A stretch of 64,000 nucleotides of DNA from Lachnospiraceae bacterium A4 (GCA_000403215.2 KE159560.1:353269-417268); one strand, 5' to 3'; positions 17,283-26,862 are shown, numbered from the stretch's first letter. Translations and numbers: made by a program. Notes: a model not told the origin generated them from the letters alone.

Positions 17283-17340
17283 TTCCGGGCAGACCGCAGA
17301 GGCAAAGCATTATGCGCCTCTGCGGAATAGGGTGTAAGCA
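17283..17340 (-). repeat. R3 hairpin element (copy 1)
   Basis: Minus strand: CTTACACCCTATTCCGCAGAGGC, a 12-nt loop, and GCCTCTGCGG; a 10-bp perfect stem. It begins about 9 nt after the stop of the gene ending at 17349 and is followed by R2. Other copies are at 33888 and 61574. Confidence 0.6.
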
Positions 17341-17348
17341 ACATCTCT

Positions 17349-17953
17349 TTATGCCTTTATGTCAAAACTGCCCCCTGTGGGTGACGATGTGCCGGATACC
17401 GCCGCAACAATATTCTGTGTAATGCTTTTCACATCCGTGCCAGTGGCAGACACCGTGAACGTACCTTCCATCCTCTCTTTTCTTTCTGCCCGCCGTTCCG
17501 CTGCCTTTTCTTCCGCTGCCTTTTTCTCCTTGCGCCTCTCGGCAGCCTTCTTCTCTTTAGCCTTCCGTTCCGCATTCTCCCTGGCTATCTTCCCATCGGG
17601 GTCATTTGTGCTGCCACTCATCATGGAAATATTACCATTATCATCAATCTTGTATGTAGCATATGTCACTACTGGGCTCCCCGGAGCCATTTTCACAGAG
17701 TTACAAAGTGATTTAACGCTATCAGGAATAGCCGCCAGATTTTCTTCCAGATACTTTGCTTTTTCCGGGTCGTTCATACATTTCTTCAGGAAAACTCCCG
17801 ATACGGATACCGTTGTCGGAACGCCCTGCATGGAGGTTGTTCCCGTATTCATATAGCTGTACTTACCTTGCAGGTATTTGGTATAGTCATTGACACAGTA
17901 TTTGTGTAGCCTTTCCCATAATCGCTGTAATTGTTTGTAATCTCCATTGACAC
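17349..17953 (-). pseudogene. cluster I FDIKA paralogue, frameshifted near the N-terminus
   Basis: The ribosome binding site AAGGAGG leads to GTG at 17953 and the peptide MEITNNYSDYGKGYTNT. This matches the start of the paralogue at 61152. The rest (NDYTKYLQGKYSYMN onward) is in another frame, so about one nucleotide is missing near 17890-17900. The remainder has a long Lys/Glu/Arg coiled coil and ends VSATGTDVKSITQN ... SFDIKA, almost the same as the end of the 61635 gene. Confidence 0.7.
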
Positions 17954-17983
17954 AATTCTCATCCTCCTTCAAAAAATCTTACC

Positions 17984-18040
17984 TGCGGCCCCTCTGTCAT
18001 TCAGGGCCGCCCATGCCCCCTTGCGGTAAGTCCGGGCATG
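17984..18040 (-). repeat. R2 leader element
   Basis: Minus strand: GCCCGGACTTACCGCAAGG-GGGC, then GCGGCCC-TGAATGACAGA-GGGGCCGC. Both hairpins are strong. It lies upstream of the 17953 start. Confidence 0.7.
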
Positions 18041-18047
18041 ATCTTCC

Positions 18048-18799
18048 TTACTTCAAAATGCCCGCCGCCTCATATGCGGCAACCGAAACCGCCTTTTTGG
18101 TTATGCTGTCCTTATAATATCTCTCGTCCGCTTCCTGCTCCATCAATTTGCGTTTTAGGGCGCTTTCTTCTGCCAGCCTCTCATACTCAACGTGTTTTTC
18201 TTCCCTTGCTTTGCGGGCTTCTATGAATTCTGCCGATGACACTGACATCTTTTCACTTGTCACGCAGGCGTGCGCGATATCCCCATTTTCATCCAATGCA
18301 ATCAGATAACCTTTCCGGGGATTTGGATTCATAATATCCTGCTCTGCAATAAACCCCTCAACCTTTGCCATGACACTCTTTGCCAGTTCCGGGTCATTCT
18401 TCATCTTTTCTTCCAGTTCCGGCGGAACAACAATAGCTTTCTTGCCTATAGTGGAATTGATTTTGCCTGCACTTTAGGGTCAAGCATGGCAGGCTCCGCA
18501 CCCGATGGTTTCCAGTCCAAAACCGAAGCATCCGCATTATTGCTGAAATACTTATCCCACGGATAATCATTCCTTCCCCATAAGGAGCCGTCAATCTTGG
18601 ATGTATCCATCACGTTGTAGTATGCTCCCGGAAACCTCGCCTGCCACATACCCTTAAAACTTACATTCTCTGTTTTCCCTGCCGCTTTCGTAGCCGCAAG
18701 TTCCGCAAAACTCACCTTATTTGTATTTGTTTTCTGTGCCTTGTCTGCATACTGGTATGCGCCAGCAGCCAAAGCACCGTTTACTCCTAAAATACTCAT
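18048..18799 (-). pseudogene. cluster I paralogue (MSILGVNGALA), frameshifted
   Basis: The start at 18799 has GGAGAGG upstream and the N-terminus MSILGVNGALAAGAYQY. Reading runs to LDPKVQAK, where one A seems lost from a short A run (plus-strand T run at 18461-18464). That creates a stop at 18446. The continuation INSTIGKKAIVVPPELEE onward is in the neighbouring frame and ends AAYEAAGILK at 18048. Repaired, it would be about 250 residues. Either a mutation or an assembly error explains it. Confidence 0.75.
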
Positions 18800-18851
18800 A
18801 ATCAATCCTCTCCTTCCTGCTGATTAACTTTTTACCATGACCGACAGCGTG

Positions 18852-20034
18852 AACTTATCAAAAGAAGCGCTTTTCCACCTTTAACAATTCAATTCTCGAA
18901 TTCAAGCAATGGCTTCTCGACAATGATTGCCGTGATGTCTGTATGGAATCCACAGGCAAATACTGGATTCCTGTCTTTAACCTTCTGGAAAATGAAATCA
19001 ATGTTGTCATAGCCAATCCCAAATGGGTACAGGCGGTAAAAGGCAACAAAGACGATGCCAAAGATTCTAAATGGATTGGGGATTTGTTCCGTCTTGGACT
19101 TGTCAAAGGCAGTTATATTCCTTGCAGGAAAATCCGTATTCTCAGGGAATACTCTCGCTATCGTTATAAGCTTGTTTCCTGCCGTTCAAGTGAAAAGAAT
19201 AGATATCAGAATGCTCTTACTGTTTGCAATGTTGCATTAGATTCTGTTGTTTCCGATATCTTTGGGAAGTCATCCACATCCATTATTGACTATCTGCTTG
19301 AACAATCGGGTACATCCATTAACCACGAAGAAATCGCATCTAAACTTCTAAGGAGCCTCAAATCCAAAGAAGATGCTGTTATAGAATCCGTCGAAGGATA
19401 TCAGATGACTGATGCCCAAAAATATCGTATGCGCCTTATCCGTGCACATATGGATTATATCACAGCTGAAATCAATGATGTTGATAAAATGATTGAAAAT
19501 ATGATTTCTTCTAATCCTGATTTTGAAAATGCTGTCCGCTTTCTCTGTACCATTCCGGGTGTAAAACATGATAGTGCAGTCACTATCATCTCCGAAATTG
19601 GTACTGATATGTCTCAGTTCTCGAGTTCCAAACGCTTATGCTGCTGGGCTGGTCTACCCCCCGGCAGCAACGAATCCGCTGGTAAGAAGAAGTCTGTCCG
19701 GATTACGCGTGCCGGTGTCTGCCTCAAACCTGCATTAGTACAGTGTGCTCATGCAGCCGTAAAATCTGACAAATCTCCTTACTACAAAAAGAAATATGAT
19801 TCACTTGTTAAACGCCGTGGCAAGAAAAGAGCCATAATCGCTATTGCCCGTATGATTCTTACTGCCATCTACCAGATGCTGTCTACTGGTGAGCAGTGGA
19901 ATCCGAGCGATCTTTACAAAATCGATATGCCTGCACCTCTGCTTGAAAAACAAAAGGCAAAGGCTATCAAACAAGCCAAGAAGCTATTACAACGAGAAGG
20001 ATTACTTCCTCCTGATGAACCGTTAGCTTCTTAA
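18852..20034 (+). pseudogene. 5'-truncated IS110-family transposase
   Basis: The frame enters as TYQKKRFSTFNNSI and continues through MESTGKYWIP. The C-terminal transposase_20 part has IPGVKHDSAVTIISEIG and CCWAGLPPGSNESAGK. The N-terminal DEDD segment with the first catalytic aspartate (usually GIDVAK) is missing, with a TGA just upstream of the homology. The left end of the element is therefore lost and it cannot be autonomous. The break abuts the leader of the 18799 gene. Confidence 0.85.
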
Positions 20035-20700
20035 TCTAATTTCCTAACTCCATAGCGCTTCAAAAAGTTGCCTGCCTTAGACAGCTTATTCAAGTGCGCC
20101 AATTTATGGTTTTCCTCTACTTTCTTTCACACTATCTCCATTCCGCCGCCTTTCAGTTGGCGGCACAAATAGTTATGAAAGTGGTTCACACCTTCAAGTT
20201 TTCGTGTTATAATAGACTTGATTTTATAAGGCATTCCCGGCATCAATGTCAGATGCACCCACCCATTTGTTGTTGATGTGCAGGTGCGCCTCTTTTATCA
20301 AGGTGGGAATACTCTTATTCAGGTTCACGGTGTGAGCCTTGTTTTTGTATCTATTTCACGTTTTTGGCTTAATTTACTTTCTTTCACACTTCACTATATT
20401 TCCTTCATTCCTTTATACAAATTACGATTTTCATTATCTTACCACAAATGCGTACACAATACTAAAAATATTCTCCTTAGTTTTGACGATTCTTTTTCCG
20501 TATCATTCAACTTAAGCCTTATATTCTTTTCTATTACTTTGGCAGAAAACCGCTCTCACTAAAGCATAAGTATCCACTGAATTATACCATAAAAAATTTC
20601 TATTTTTCATCCAATGGCACGAAACGACTATTTTTCGGGAGCTGAAAGCAAAAAAGAGCCATTGAACAGCCCTTTTCCTCCCGCTAACATTTTTCAATTT
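20035..20700. other. gene-free region downstream of IS110
   Basis: About 650 bp without a credible gene. It probably includes the right end of the IS110 element. A TTGGCGG/CCGCC hairpin near 20140-20165 was noted. If the element is of the IS1111 type, a guide (seek/bridge) RNA could lie here; I cannot delimit it. Confidence 0.4.
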
Positions 20701-20706
20701 TTCTGT

Positions 20707-20939
20707 ATACTATCACGCAAAACTGCTGTATTATCACGGAAACTCATATACAAAAACGAAAACTCCATGCAGTTTCCGTGTTTGTATCATATCCCCCGTT
20801 TTCCAACAGCATTTTCCGTCAAGCTAATACACCTTTCAGCCAAAACCGCCAATATCTTACACCCTTTTACCTTTCCGTTTTATACTATCACGGAAACCCC
20901 TGACTTTTGCGTGAAAGTATACTTTTGCCTGAAAGTACG
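20707..20939. repeat. iteron-like array 1
   Basis: Repeats of the type ATACTATCACGGAAAC or its reverse TTTTGCGTGAtAGTAT occur at about 20707, 20728, 20772, 20882, 20903 and 20922. Neighbouring units are about 20-21 bp apart. The same motif occurs at 41584-41790, 42002-42085, 50818-50880 and 52619-52690. No replication initiator gene is adjacent. Confidence 0.7.
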
Positions 20940-20982
20940 ATTTTTCCCTCAATCGCCATCCTATCAGCGGCCTCCAAAAACA

Positions 20983-21022
20983 CGAAAAAAAGGGGTCCAT
21001 CACCCACCGTGATGAACCCCAT
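20983..21022 (-). terminator. intrinsic terminator (minus strand)
   Basis: On the minus strand GGGGTTCATCAC, a short loop, GTGATGGACCCC and then a run of seven T. A diverged copy follows iteron array 2b at 42123-42165. Confidence 0.7.
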
Positions 21023-21262
21023 CAAGCCTAAAAGCCTTGATTTTAAGCCATTCTTCAATACTTTCGCCTGCGAGTACCCAAATTCCTATGGCATCAATTG
21101 GAAATAGCCGCCTGTGCCGCTGTTATACTTTGATGACTTTTACCCCTCTTTACCCCATTTACCCCACCCAATTCGACATTCGACAAACAGGATTCGACAG
21201 AAAACCTTTGCTTTTTTGCGGAATCCGCTATAAAATGATTTCAGCAAAACGCTCCGCTAGAT
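21023..21262. repeat. block duplicated at 42166-42350
   Basis: Includes the shared stretches CTTGATTTTAAGCCATT, ACCCAAATTCCTATGGCATC and GCCGCCTGTGCCGCTGTTA. It has no gene. It belongs to a larger duplicated block (iterons, terminator, this segment, DUF6809). Confidence 0.65.
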
Positions 21263-21291
21263 TTGACAATTCCGTATAAATCTGCTAAGAT
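21263..21291 (+). promoter_or_regulatory. promoter of the antisense RNA
   Basis: TTGACA (21263-21268), a 17-nt spacer and TAAGAT (21286-21291), pointing toward the small toxin gene. Confidence 0.65.
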
Positions 21292-21297
21292 ATATTT

Positions 21298-21390
21298 ACA
21301 TAAAGGTACTGCCGATAGACGGCTAGTCCAAATTATTAGTTGCAAAAATAGCCGCTAAGTTTTCCAGACTGGGGCGGCTATTTTTGTGGT
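21298..21390 (+). ncRNA. candidate antitoxin RNA of a type I system
   Basis: A transcript of about 90 nt would run from the promoter at 21263 to the bidirectional terminator at 21344-21386. It would overlap the 3' end of the toxin mRNA. Its 5' part carries GGTACTGCC and GGCTAGT; the 5' part of the opposing toxin mRNA has the same two sequences. Inferred from sequence only. Confidence 0.5.
21344..21386. terminator. shared bidirectional terminator
   Basis: AAAAATAGCCGC, a 17-nt loop and GCGGCTATTTTT. The toxin stop codon lies inside the stem. It can end both the plus-strand RNA and the toxin mRNA. Confidence 0.75.
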
Positions 21391-21482
21391 TTATTATTAT
21401 CCTTGCTTCCGATGGCGTATCCGAGACCGAAGCAGGTCAGGCATAAGCCAAGCACTGAAATCAATCCTTCAATCGTCAACAT
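21378..21482 (-). CDS. small hydrophobic peptide, putative type I toxin
   Basis: A 34-residue peptide: MLTIEGLISVLGLCLTCFGL, then GYAIGSKDNNKPQK. It is one membrane helix with a polar, basic tail, typical of Fst/TxpA/holin-like toxins. AGGAGGG lies 8 nt before the ATG. The mRNA leader (promoter TTGTAG at 21625-21620 and TAAAAT at 21602-21597) has a strong CGGAGGG/CCCTCCG hairpin. Such peptides depolarise the membrane when not silenced by antisense RNA. Confidence 0.65.
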   Translation of the reverse strand: MLTIEGLISVLGLCLTCFGLGYAIGSKDNNKPQK

Positions 21483-21711
21483 CCACTTAGCCCTCCTTTC
21501 CTAGATTCCTGCAAGCAGGTTTCTATGTAATCGGAGGGTCACAGTCCCTCCGTAGAAGAACTAGCCGCCTACCGTTATGGCAGTACCCGTATGAATATTT
21601 TATCAGAAAATGTCGGACGCTACAAGATGGTTTTCCGGCTTTTTTCTTTTTCCGCTTGCAATCCCGCCAAAACAGAGGTAAGCTACGACACCACAGAGAG
21701 GAGGGATTGGA

Positions 21712-22020
21712 TTGGAAAAAGATTCTGCATTGTACCAGCTCATGGACACCCGCATGCACAGCGTCATGAACGGCATTGTAAGCGGTGACGGGGAATACCA
21801 GGCGATTCTCCGCAAGTCGGACATATACTCCGGCGAACTGGACAGGATGGATTTATCAAAAGAAATCCGGCTGCTGATCGACCGCTACGTCAGTGAGCAG
21901 AATGCGCTGGGCTCCCGGTTTGGGATGCTCGCCTACTTGTTGGGATTTTCCGACTGCAAGGCCATGTTCTTGGGGAAATGCCTGCCGACAGAAGCAAAAG
22001 AAATGAACACAGAACTGTAA
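21712..22020 (+). CDS. DUF6809 family protein
   Basis: 102 residues, helical, with MHSVMNGIVSGDGEYQAIL near residue 15 and DRYVSEQNALGSRFGM later. TTG start with AGGAGGG about 6 nt upstream. The function is unknown; the family is common on mobile elements of Lachnospiraceae. A broken second copy lies at 43333-43654. Confidence 0.75.
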   Translation: MEKDSALYQLMDTRMHSVMNGIVSGDGEYQAILRKSDIYSGELDRMDLSKEIRLLIDRYVSEQNALGSRFGMLAYLLGFSDCKAMFLGKCLPTEAKEMNTEL

Positions 22021-22084
22021 CTGCAAATCGGTGACAGGGCGGAAAGGCTGCGCCACAGCCCTTCCGCCCTGTCCCTCTTTCGTT

Positions 22085-23797
22085 TTAAATGAATATCCAC
22101 GCCTCCAGCTCCGCGTACCTGTTGGATTTCGACCACTGTGGGTGTTTCCTGAACCACGCCCGCTCGTCATCCGGCGTGACCGTTATCTTCTTGAAATAAA
22201 CGGGGGAACCGGCATCATCCAGTCCCCCTCCCGCATCGGGGCTTAAGTTTAGGAGCCACTCGAAGCGGTCTTCGTAAACCCTCACCCCTGACACATATTT
22301 ATCCATCTCCTCTTCTGAAAATTCCCCGTCCTCCGGCATGGAGAACTGCCCCATGAGCCTTTGCAGGTTTTCCAGCTTGCCGCTCACGTCCGCCTCCGTG
22401 GCGGGCTCCACATCCCCGTACTGCGCCATCCGCTGCTCCAGTTCCGCGATCTTCTCCCCCACCTCCTGCTACTTGCGGCTGAATACTTCCTTCGGTATCT
22501 CGTTGTTCATCCTCATATCGAGCAGCGTCTCATATCTGCCCCGCTCCTTTTTGAGCTGTTCTTCTATGATTTCCTTGTCCCGCAGGACTTCCGACTGCTC
22601 CACCCCCGCGATGCCGCACCCCAGCACCGCCGCCGCGTTCAGGAGCGTCCCCTCCGGGTCATCGAAAACGGCGTGGAGGACTTTCTGCGCCATCGTGTAC
22701 ATCTTCCAGTCCTGCACCAGCGGCGAGCGGCAGACGTTCTCAATGCTCAGGCCGTTTTTCAGCCTTGCCGCAATGGTCCCCGTCCGGGTCTGGTCGTAGC
22801 ATTTATAGGTGTAGGTGATGAAGTCCGTCTTGGTATGCCACTTGGTCTTTGCGAAGGCGTGTCCGCACTGGCACCGCATCTTCCTGCGCCAGAGGTCGTC
22901 CGAATGGACGCCCTTGTTCTTCCGGCGCTGCCCCATCTGCGCATCCTTTTCCGCCATCATCTTCTGCACCCGCTCGAATTCCTCTTTGGTGACGATGGGC
23001 TGGTGCTTCCCCTCCACGATGACGCGCTCCAGTTCCCCCTTGTTCTTCGCCCTTTTCTGTTCCAGGTAGTCCGGCACATATTCCTTCCGGTATTCCAGTT
23101 CGCCGCAGTAAAGTCGGTTCTTTAAGATGTGGCCGACGGTGGCGTAATGCCACATCGTCTTCCCCATCGCCGTGCGGCGGCCTTCCTTTTCAAGCTGTTT
23201 CATTATTTTATGGTAGCCGTTGCCCGCAAGGTACAGGTCGAATATCCGCCTGACCGTTTCCGCCTGTTCCTCATTGATGACGTATTCCGGCCCCACTTTA
23301 TCATATCCAAGCACGTTCCCGGTGCCGTAGACCACCCCGTTCTGGAAGGAGACCATCTGCCCCGCCTTCACCCGCATGGAGGTCTTTTTCGATTCGTTCT
23401 GCGCGAGGGTCGCCATGATGGTCAGCCGCAGCTCCCCGTCCTCATCGTTCATGGTCCATATGCCGTCCTCGGTGAAATACACCTCAATCCCCATCCGCTT
23501 CAAGAGCCTCGTCTGCTGGAGGGTGTCCACCGTGTTCCTTGCGAACCTCGATACCTCCCTCGTGACGATTAAGTCGAAATGTCCGTCCTTCGCGTCCTCC
23601 ATCATCCGCACGAAATTCTTACGTTTGGATATGGAAGTGCCGGTGATACCTTCATCGATGTACCGGCGGTACAATACCCAGTCCGGGTGCCTGTCTATCA
23701 GGTCATCGTAATACTGCACCTGGTTCTCCAATGCTGAAAGCTGTGCCTCATGCTCTGTTGACACCCTTGCATATATCGCAACTTTCCTTATGCGCAT
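22085..23797 (-). pseudogene. large serine recombinase split by an in-frame amber codon
   Basis: The resolvase domain at the N-terminus has the catalytic serine in YARVSTEHE and DEGITGTS. The recombinase domain, a zinc ribbon (MRCQCGHAFA) and a coiled coil follow. A TAG at about 22469 (after KEVFSRK) interrupts the frame. The same frame continues as QEVGEKIAELEQRM to the stop at 22085, ending YAELEAWIFI. The start at 23797 is preferred (AAGGAG 9 nt upstream). The catalytic part is intact, so partial activity cannot be excluded. It was probably the integrase of the decayed prophage. Confidence 0.8.
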
Positions 23798-23905
23798 CTG
23801 CATCCGCTCCTTTCTTTTTTGGTAGTCTATTAATCACTCTGAAAGCCCGTAAAGTCAAGCAATACGGGCGTTTTCTTCCTTATATAGATGCCGTCTTACA
23901 TCCCC

Positions 23906-24292
23906 TCAAATCCGGGTGGCGAATGCAAGCGATATCCACCCGTCCCGCTTTTCCGCATAGGCTTTGAGCAGTCCCCAGCCGTCCTGTTCCTCAACCACGG
24001 TGAAAATGCCCACACCCGTGAACTTCCCCGTCTTGGGAAAATCCGTTCCGGGTCCTTTTCGGATGTTTAAGTCGGGAATTGCCACCCGCACCATATAGGG
24101 TGCGGAAAGGGTAAGGCTCTCCATGAACTGCACTTTCCCTTCGCTGACAACGGCTTTCAGGATGGAGAGTATCTTCTCCCCATATTTCTCCCCTGCCGCC
24201 CAGCCCTTCCCCTGCGGGTTCTCCTTCTGGCCGAGCCATTCCGCATAAGGAGCGCATCCCCTTTTCACATAGCGGAAACGCGGGTCTGTGCA
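23906..24292 (-). pseudogene. C-terminal part of an endolysin amidase (SH3-like)
   Basis: Begins DPRFRYVKRGCAPYAEWLGQ and ends with an SH3-like wall-binding repeat (VRVAIPDLNIRKGPGTD ... DGWISLAFATRI). It is the continuation of the amidase whose N-terminal part lies at 25702-26627; the IS3 element separates them. Confidence 0.85.
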
Positions 24293-24349
24293 CTGGTCAA
24301 CAAAAATTGGACACTTAAATTGTATTTTTTGACATACAATCTATAAGTA

Positions 24350-25168
24350 TTATACAGTTGCATATGTTTCTCTGTACTGTTTGGGCGTTAAATACCCCAG
24401 TGAGTATGCAGGCCGTTCCTCGTTGAAGAACTTTATATATGCTTCCATCTCTTCCTGGACATTTTCGCCTTGCAGATGAAAATCTGTAAACAGTTCTGAC
24501 TTTATCCATCCATTGATCGACTCCATGGCTGCATTGTCTGTCGGTGTTCCGGCGCGTGACATAGAGTGTATGATTCCGCATGTTCCCAGCAGGTCATTGT
24601 AGTTTTTTGATGCATATACGGATCCCTGATCCGAGTGCAGCACTGTTCTGTATTCTGGATGCTGTTTCTTAAGTTCTATAAGGCTGTGCAGGCCGCTGAT
24701 GTATGTCATGCGGTCACTGCGTTTTGCAGAAAGTGAATGGCTTAATATTTCGTTATTCCAAAGATCCATATACAGTGTCAGTTCATAATAAATTCCTTTT
24801 AACCAGAATGCTGTCATGTCACTCACAATGCACTGCATTGGCCCGTCAATTTTGAGCCCTGCGAGAATCAGATTCGGATACACTTTGCGCGGTTCGCCTG
24901 GTTTTTTATACCTGTAATGCTTTGATTCACTTTTTATGCCGGCAATTTTGCAGCATTTATGCGCATACGTATCAGACACCTTCAGTCCTGTATCAAGCCT
25001 TATTTTTGCGCTCAGCCACCGGTATCCGTGTGACGGATATTTCAAATGATATTCCCTGAACAGAATGACATTGTCTGCAAGTGCTTTTATTTTAGGAGCC
25101 GGATCACAAAGGCGTTTTTTCCAATAATAGAAGCTGCTTCTGTGGATACCCATAGATTCGCACAGCAC
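24350..25168 (-). CDS. IS3-family transposase OrfB (DDE integrase domain)
   Basis: 272 residues from the first ATG. The rve-type catalytic core has D in VSDMTAFW, D in LHSDQGSVY and E in NAAMESINGW, 35 residues apart as usual. The frame extends upstream over the end of orfA (LRQLEYEIILELSGEFPVC), offset by -1. The active protein is therefore probably an OrfAB fusion made by ribosomal frameshifting; an AAAGGGG run in the overlap is a candidate slip site. Confidence 0.9.
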   Translation of the reverse strand: MLCESMGIHRSSFYYWKKRLCDPAPKIKALADNVILFREYHLKYPSHGYRWLSAKIRLDTGLKVSDTYAHKCCKIAGIKSESKHYRYKKPGEPRKVYPNLILAGLKIDGPMQCIVSDMTAFWLKGIYYELTLYMDLWNNEILSHSLSAKRSDRMTYISGLHSLIELKKQHPEYRTVLHSDQGSVYASKNYNDLLGTCGIIHSMSRAGTPTDNAAMESINGWIKSELFTDFHLQGENVQEEMEAYIKFFNEERPAYSLGYLTPKQYRETYATV

Positions 25169-25200
25169 ACAGACTGGAAATTCACCAGATAATTCCAGTA

Positions 25201-25569
25201 TTATTTCATATTCCAGCTGTCGAAGATTGTAATTGTCCTGTCTGCACCATCCCCTTTCACTTCGTATCCTTTTTTTAACCGTGCTTCACTGATCCGTGAT
25301 TTCACCAGTTCCTTAATAAGCTCCTCTTTTGTCATTGATTCGTATTCAGACAGATCCGGTTCGGAAGAATACGTGTTTATTCTTACTGTATTTTCATCTT
25401 TTTGAATCCTGTTTTTGGGCGGCAGGCCGTTCACATCCCGGTACAGTCTCATGTAATCTCTGGCTGTACCCTCGCTGATACTGTATTTTATGGCTGCATC
25501 GCTTTTGCTTAATTCATTGTTGTAAATCCGTTTTCCGATGTCCAGCCGTTCTTCCCTTGTGTAACTCAT
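25201..25569 (-). CDS. IS3-family OrfA (helix-turn-helix)
   Basis: 122 residues with an N-terminal helix-turn-helix (RIYNNELSKSDAAIKYSISEGTA region). It binds the IS ends in this family. The ATG has AGGAGG upstream. It overlaps the orfB frame at its 3' end. Confidence 0.88.
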   Translation of the reverse strand: MSYTREERLDIGKRIYNNELSKSDAAIKYSISEGTARDYMRLYRDVNGLPPKNRIQKDENTVRINTYSSEPDLSEYESMTKEELIKELVKSRISEARLKKGYEVKGDGADRTITIFDSWNMK

Positions 25570-25701
25570 TGATAAACCTCCTGTTCATTTCATGGGGAAT
25601 TATGTTTATGTATACGATAAGTAATGTTCAATCTTACCATGTACCCTGTCTAATTTCCACCCCCTCCGTGTCCAGTTTTAGTATACCACTTCACTGCCAG
25701 T

Positions 25702-26627
25702 GCGTTCCGCAGCTTATCTGTGGAGGCGTAGGCTTTGAGGTGCTGTATCTGCGCACGGATGCCAAGCTGCGGCGATTCAAAGGACAGCCCCGTTTTGCCC
25801 CTCTGCGTCACCCCAAGGCCGCAGAAATTGTTCTGCAGAAGGGTGACCGCCGAGCCGGAGAAAGTGAAATTCCCGGTTTCGAGGCAGGACTGTGCAAAGG
25901 CGATATCACCCTTCACGCCCTCCGCTTCCCCTTCCGAAAGGTACAGCGGTATCATATCCAGAACGGACTGTGGCACAGCCGGATTCTTCTTTTTCAGATA
26001 GGATGCCATCTGCCCTGCCGTGGCTTTTGCTTTCCCCATAATGGCGGTAAGGGAATCCTCCGCTGTGCTTCCCTCCATCGCCGCCTTGATATCTTTTCGG
26101 AACTGCTGCATCGACAATCCAAACTTAGACCATAAATGCTCCACGTCTCCGTGGTTGCTGGCAATGCTCCTTTTACATCCCTCGCTGTGACTGATGATAA
26201 CGCCATCCGCCATAGGGTCTAAGCCGAACTGCCCACAGAGATATGCGAATAATTCCACCGCACATTTGTAGGCGGCAAGCACATGGTTCTTCGTGTTCTT
26301 CCCATCCCCTGTCTCCGTCCAGCTTGAGCCGCCCGTATATCGGATGGTGGCAGGCTCCGTCATCTCCACGCCGATATGGGTATTGTTCGCTCCGCCTCCG
26401 CAGTGCCACCCACGGAAATCCCACGGGAGCAGTTGGTATACATCCCCGTCCGGCTCTACGATGGCATGGACGCAGGCATTTGCATCCGCCCTGTTCCAGT
26501 TCTTCATGAACACATCCGCCTTTGGCTGCGGGCATCCCACCGAATGGATCATAAGACCTTTCACGGTGATGCGCTTTCCCGCTTTATAACAGCCGGACTC
26601 CGTAAGGTAATTCTGTTTTAAATTCAT
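25702..26627 (-). pseudogene. N-acetylmuramoyl-L-alanine amidase (endolysin), N-terminal part
   Basis: The amidase_2/PGRP fold: zinc-ligand region IHSVGCPQP near residue 28, HIGVEM near 85 and ISHSEGCKRS near 145. A glucosaminidase-like helical region follows. The frame runs into the IS3 end after STDKLRNA. Together with 23906-24292 it makes a phage-type endolysin, inactive as a single protein here, although a truncated catalytic domain might still be made. Confidence 0.88.
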
Positions 26628-26694
26628 CCCATTTCCCTCTCTTTCTGCACAAAAAAGGCACCGCCGCAGCGATGCCCTTCCAAAAATTATCCTG

Positions 26695-26862
26695 TTATCT
26701 TTCCATCCGTCTCAGCATGGCGCGGCACACCTGCCTTGCCCTCTTTTTCAGCGGGCGTTTCCATCTGCGGATGGATGCCGCTCTGGTGTGATTCCTCGAC
26801 CAGCCGCCGTAATCCTCCAGCGTGTACTTCCCATGCTGTTCCATCTCTCCGTATGCCCTCAT
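26695..26862 (-). CDS. small basic phage protein
   Basis: 55 residues, starting MRAYGEMEQHGKYTLEDYGG and ending in a very basic tail (KRPLKKRARQVCRAMLRRMER). The start at 26862 has GGAGGG 7 nt upstream. It lies between the holin remnant and the amidase. An upstream ATG at 26994 overlapping the holin stop is possible but gives an unconvincing N-terminus. Confidence 0.5.
   Translation of the reverse strand: MRAYGEMEQHGKYTLEDYGGWSRNHTRAASIRRWKRPLKKRARQVCRAMLRRMER

Larger units (their letters stand above)
24293..25700 (-). mobile_element. IS3-family insertion sequence
   Basis: Carries overlapping orfA and orfB. The ends read CACTGGTC ... AATTGGACAC on the left and CACTGGCAG ... AACTGGACAC on the right (opposite strand). 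It is inserted in the amidase gene. Target duplication is very short or unclear (about 2-3 bp). Confidence 0.85.

Noticed and set aside
21305-21587. Fst-type complementary direct repeats between toxin mRNA and antisense RNA
   Set aside because: GGTACTGCC and GGCTAGT are inverted in the DNA, so both RNAs carry the same sequence; they cannot pair there as in par of pAD1, and only the terminator overlap is complementary.
22469-22471. Pyrrolysine or programmed readthrough at the recombinase TAG
   Set aside because: No PYLIS-like structure or supporting genes were seen; a simple nonsense mutation is more likely.
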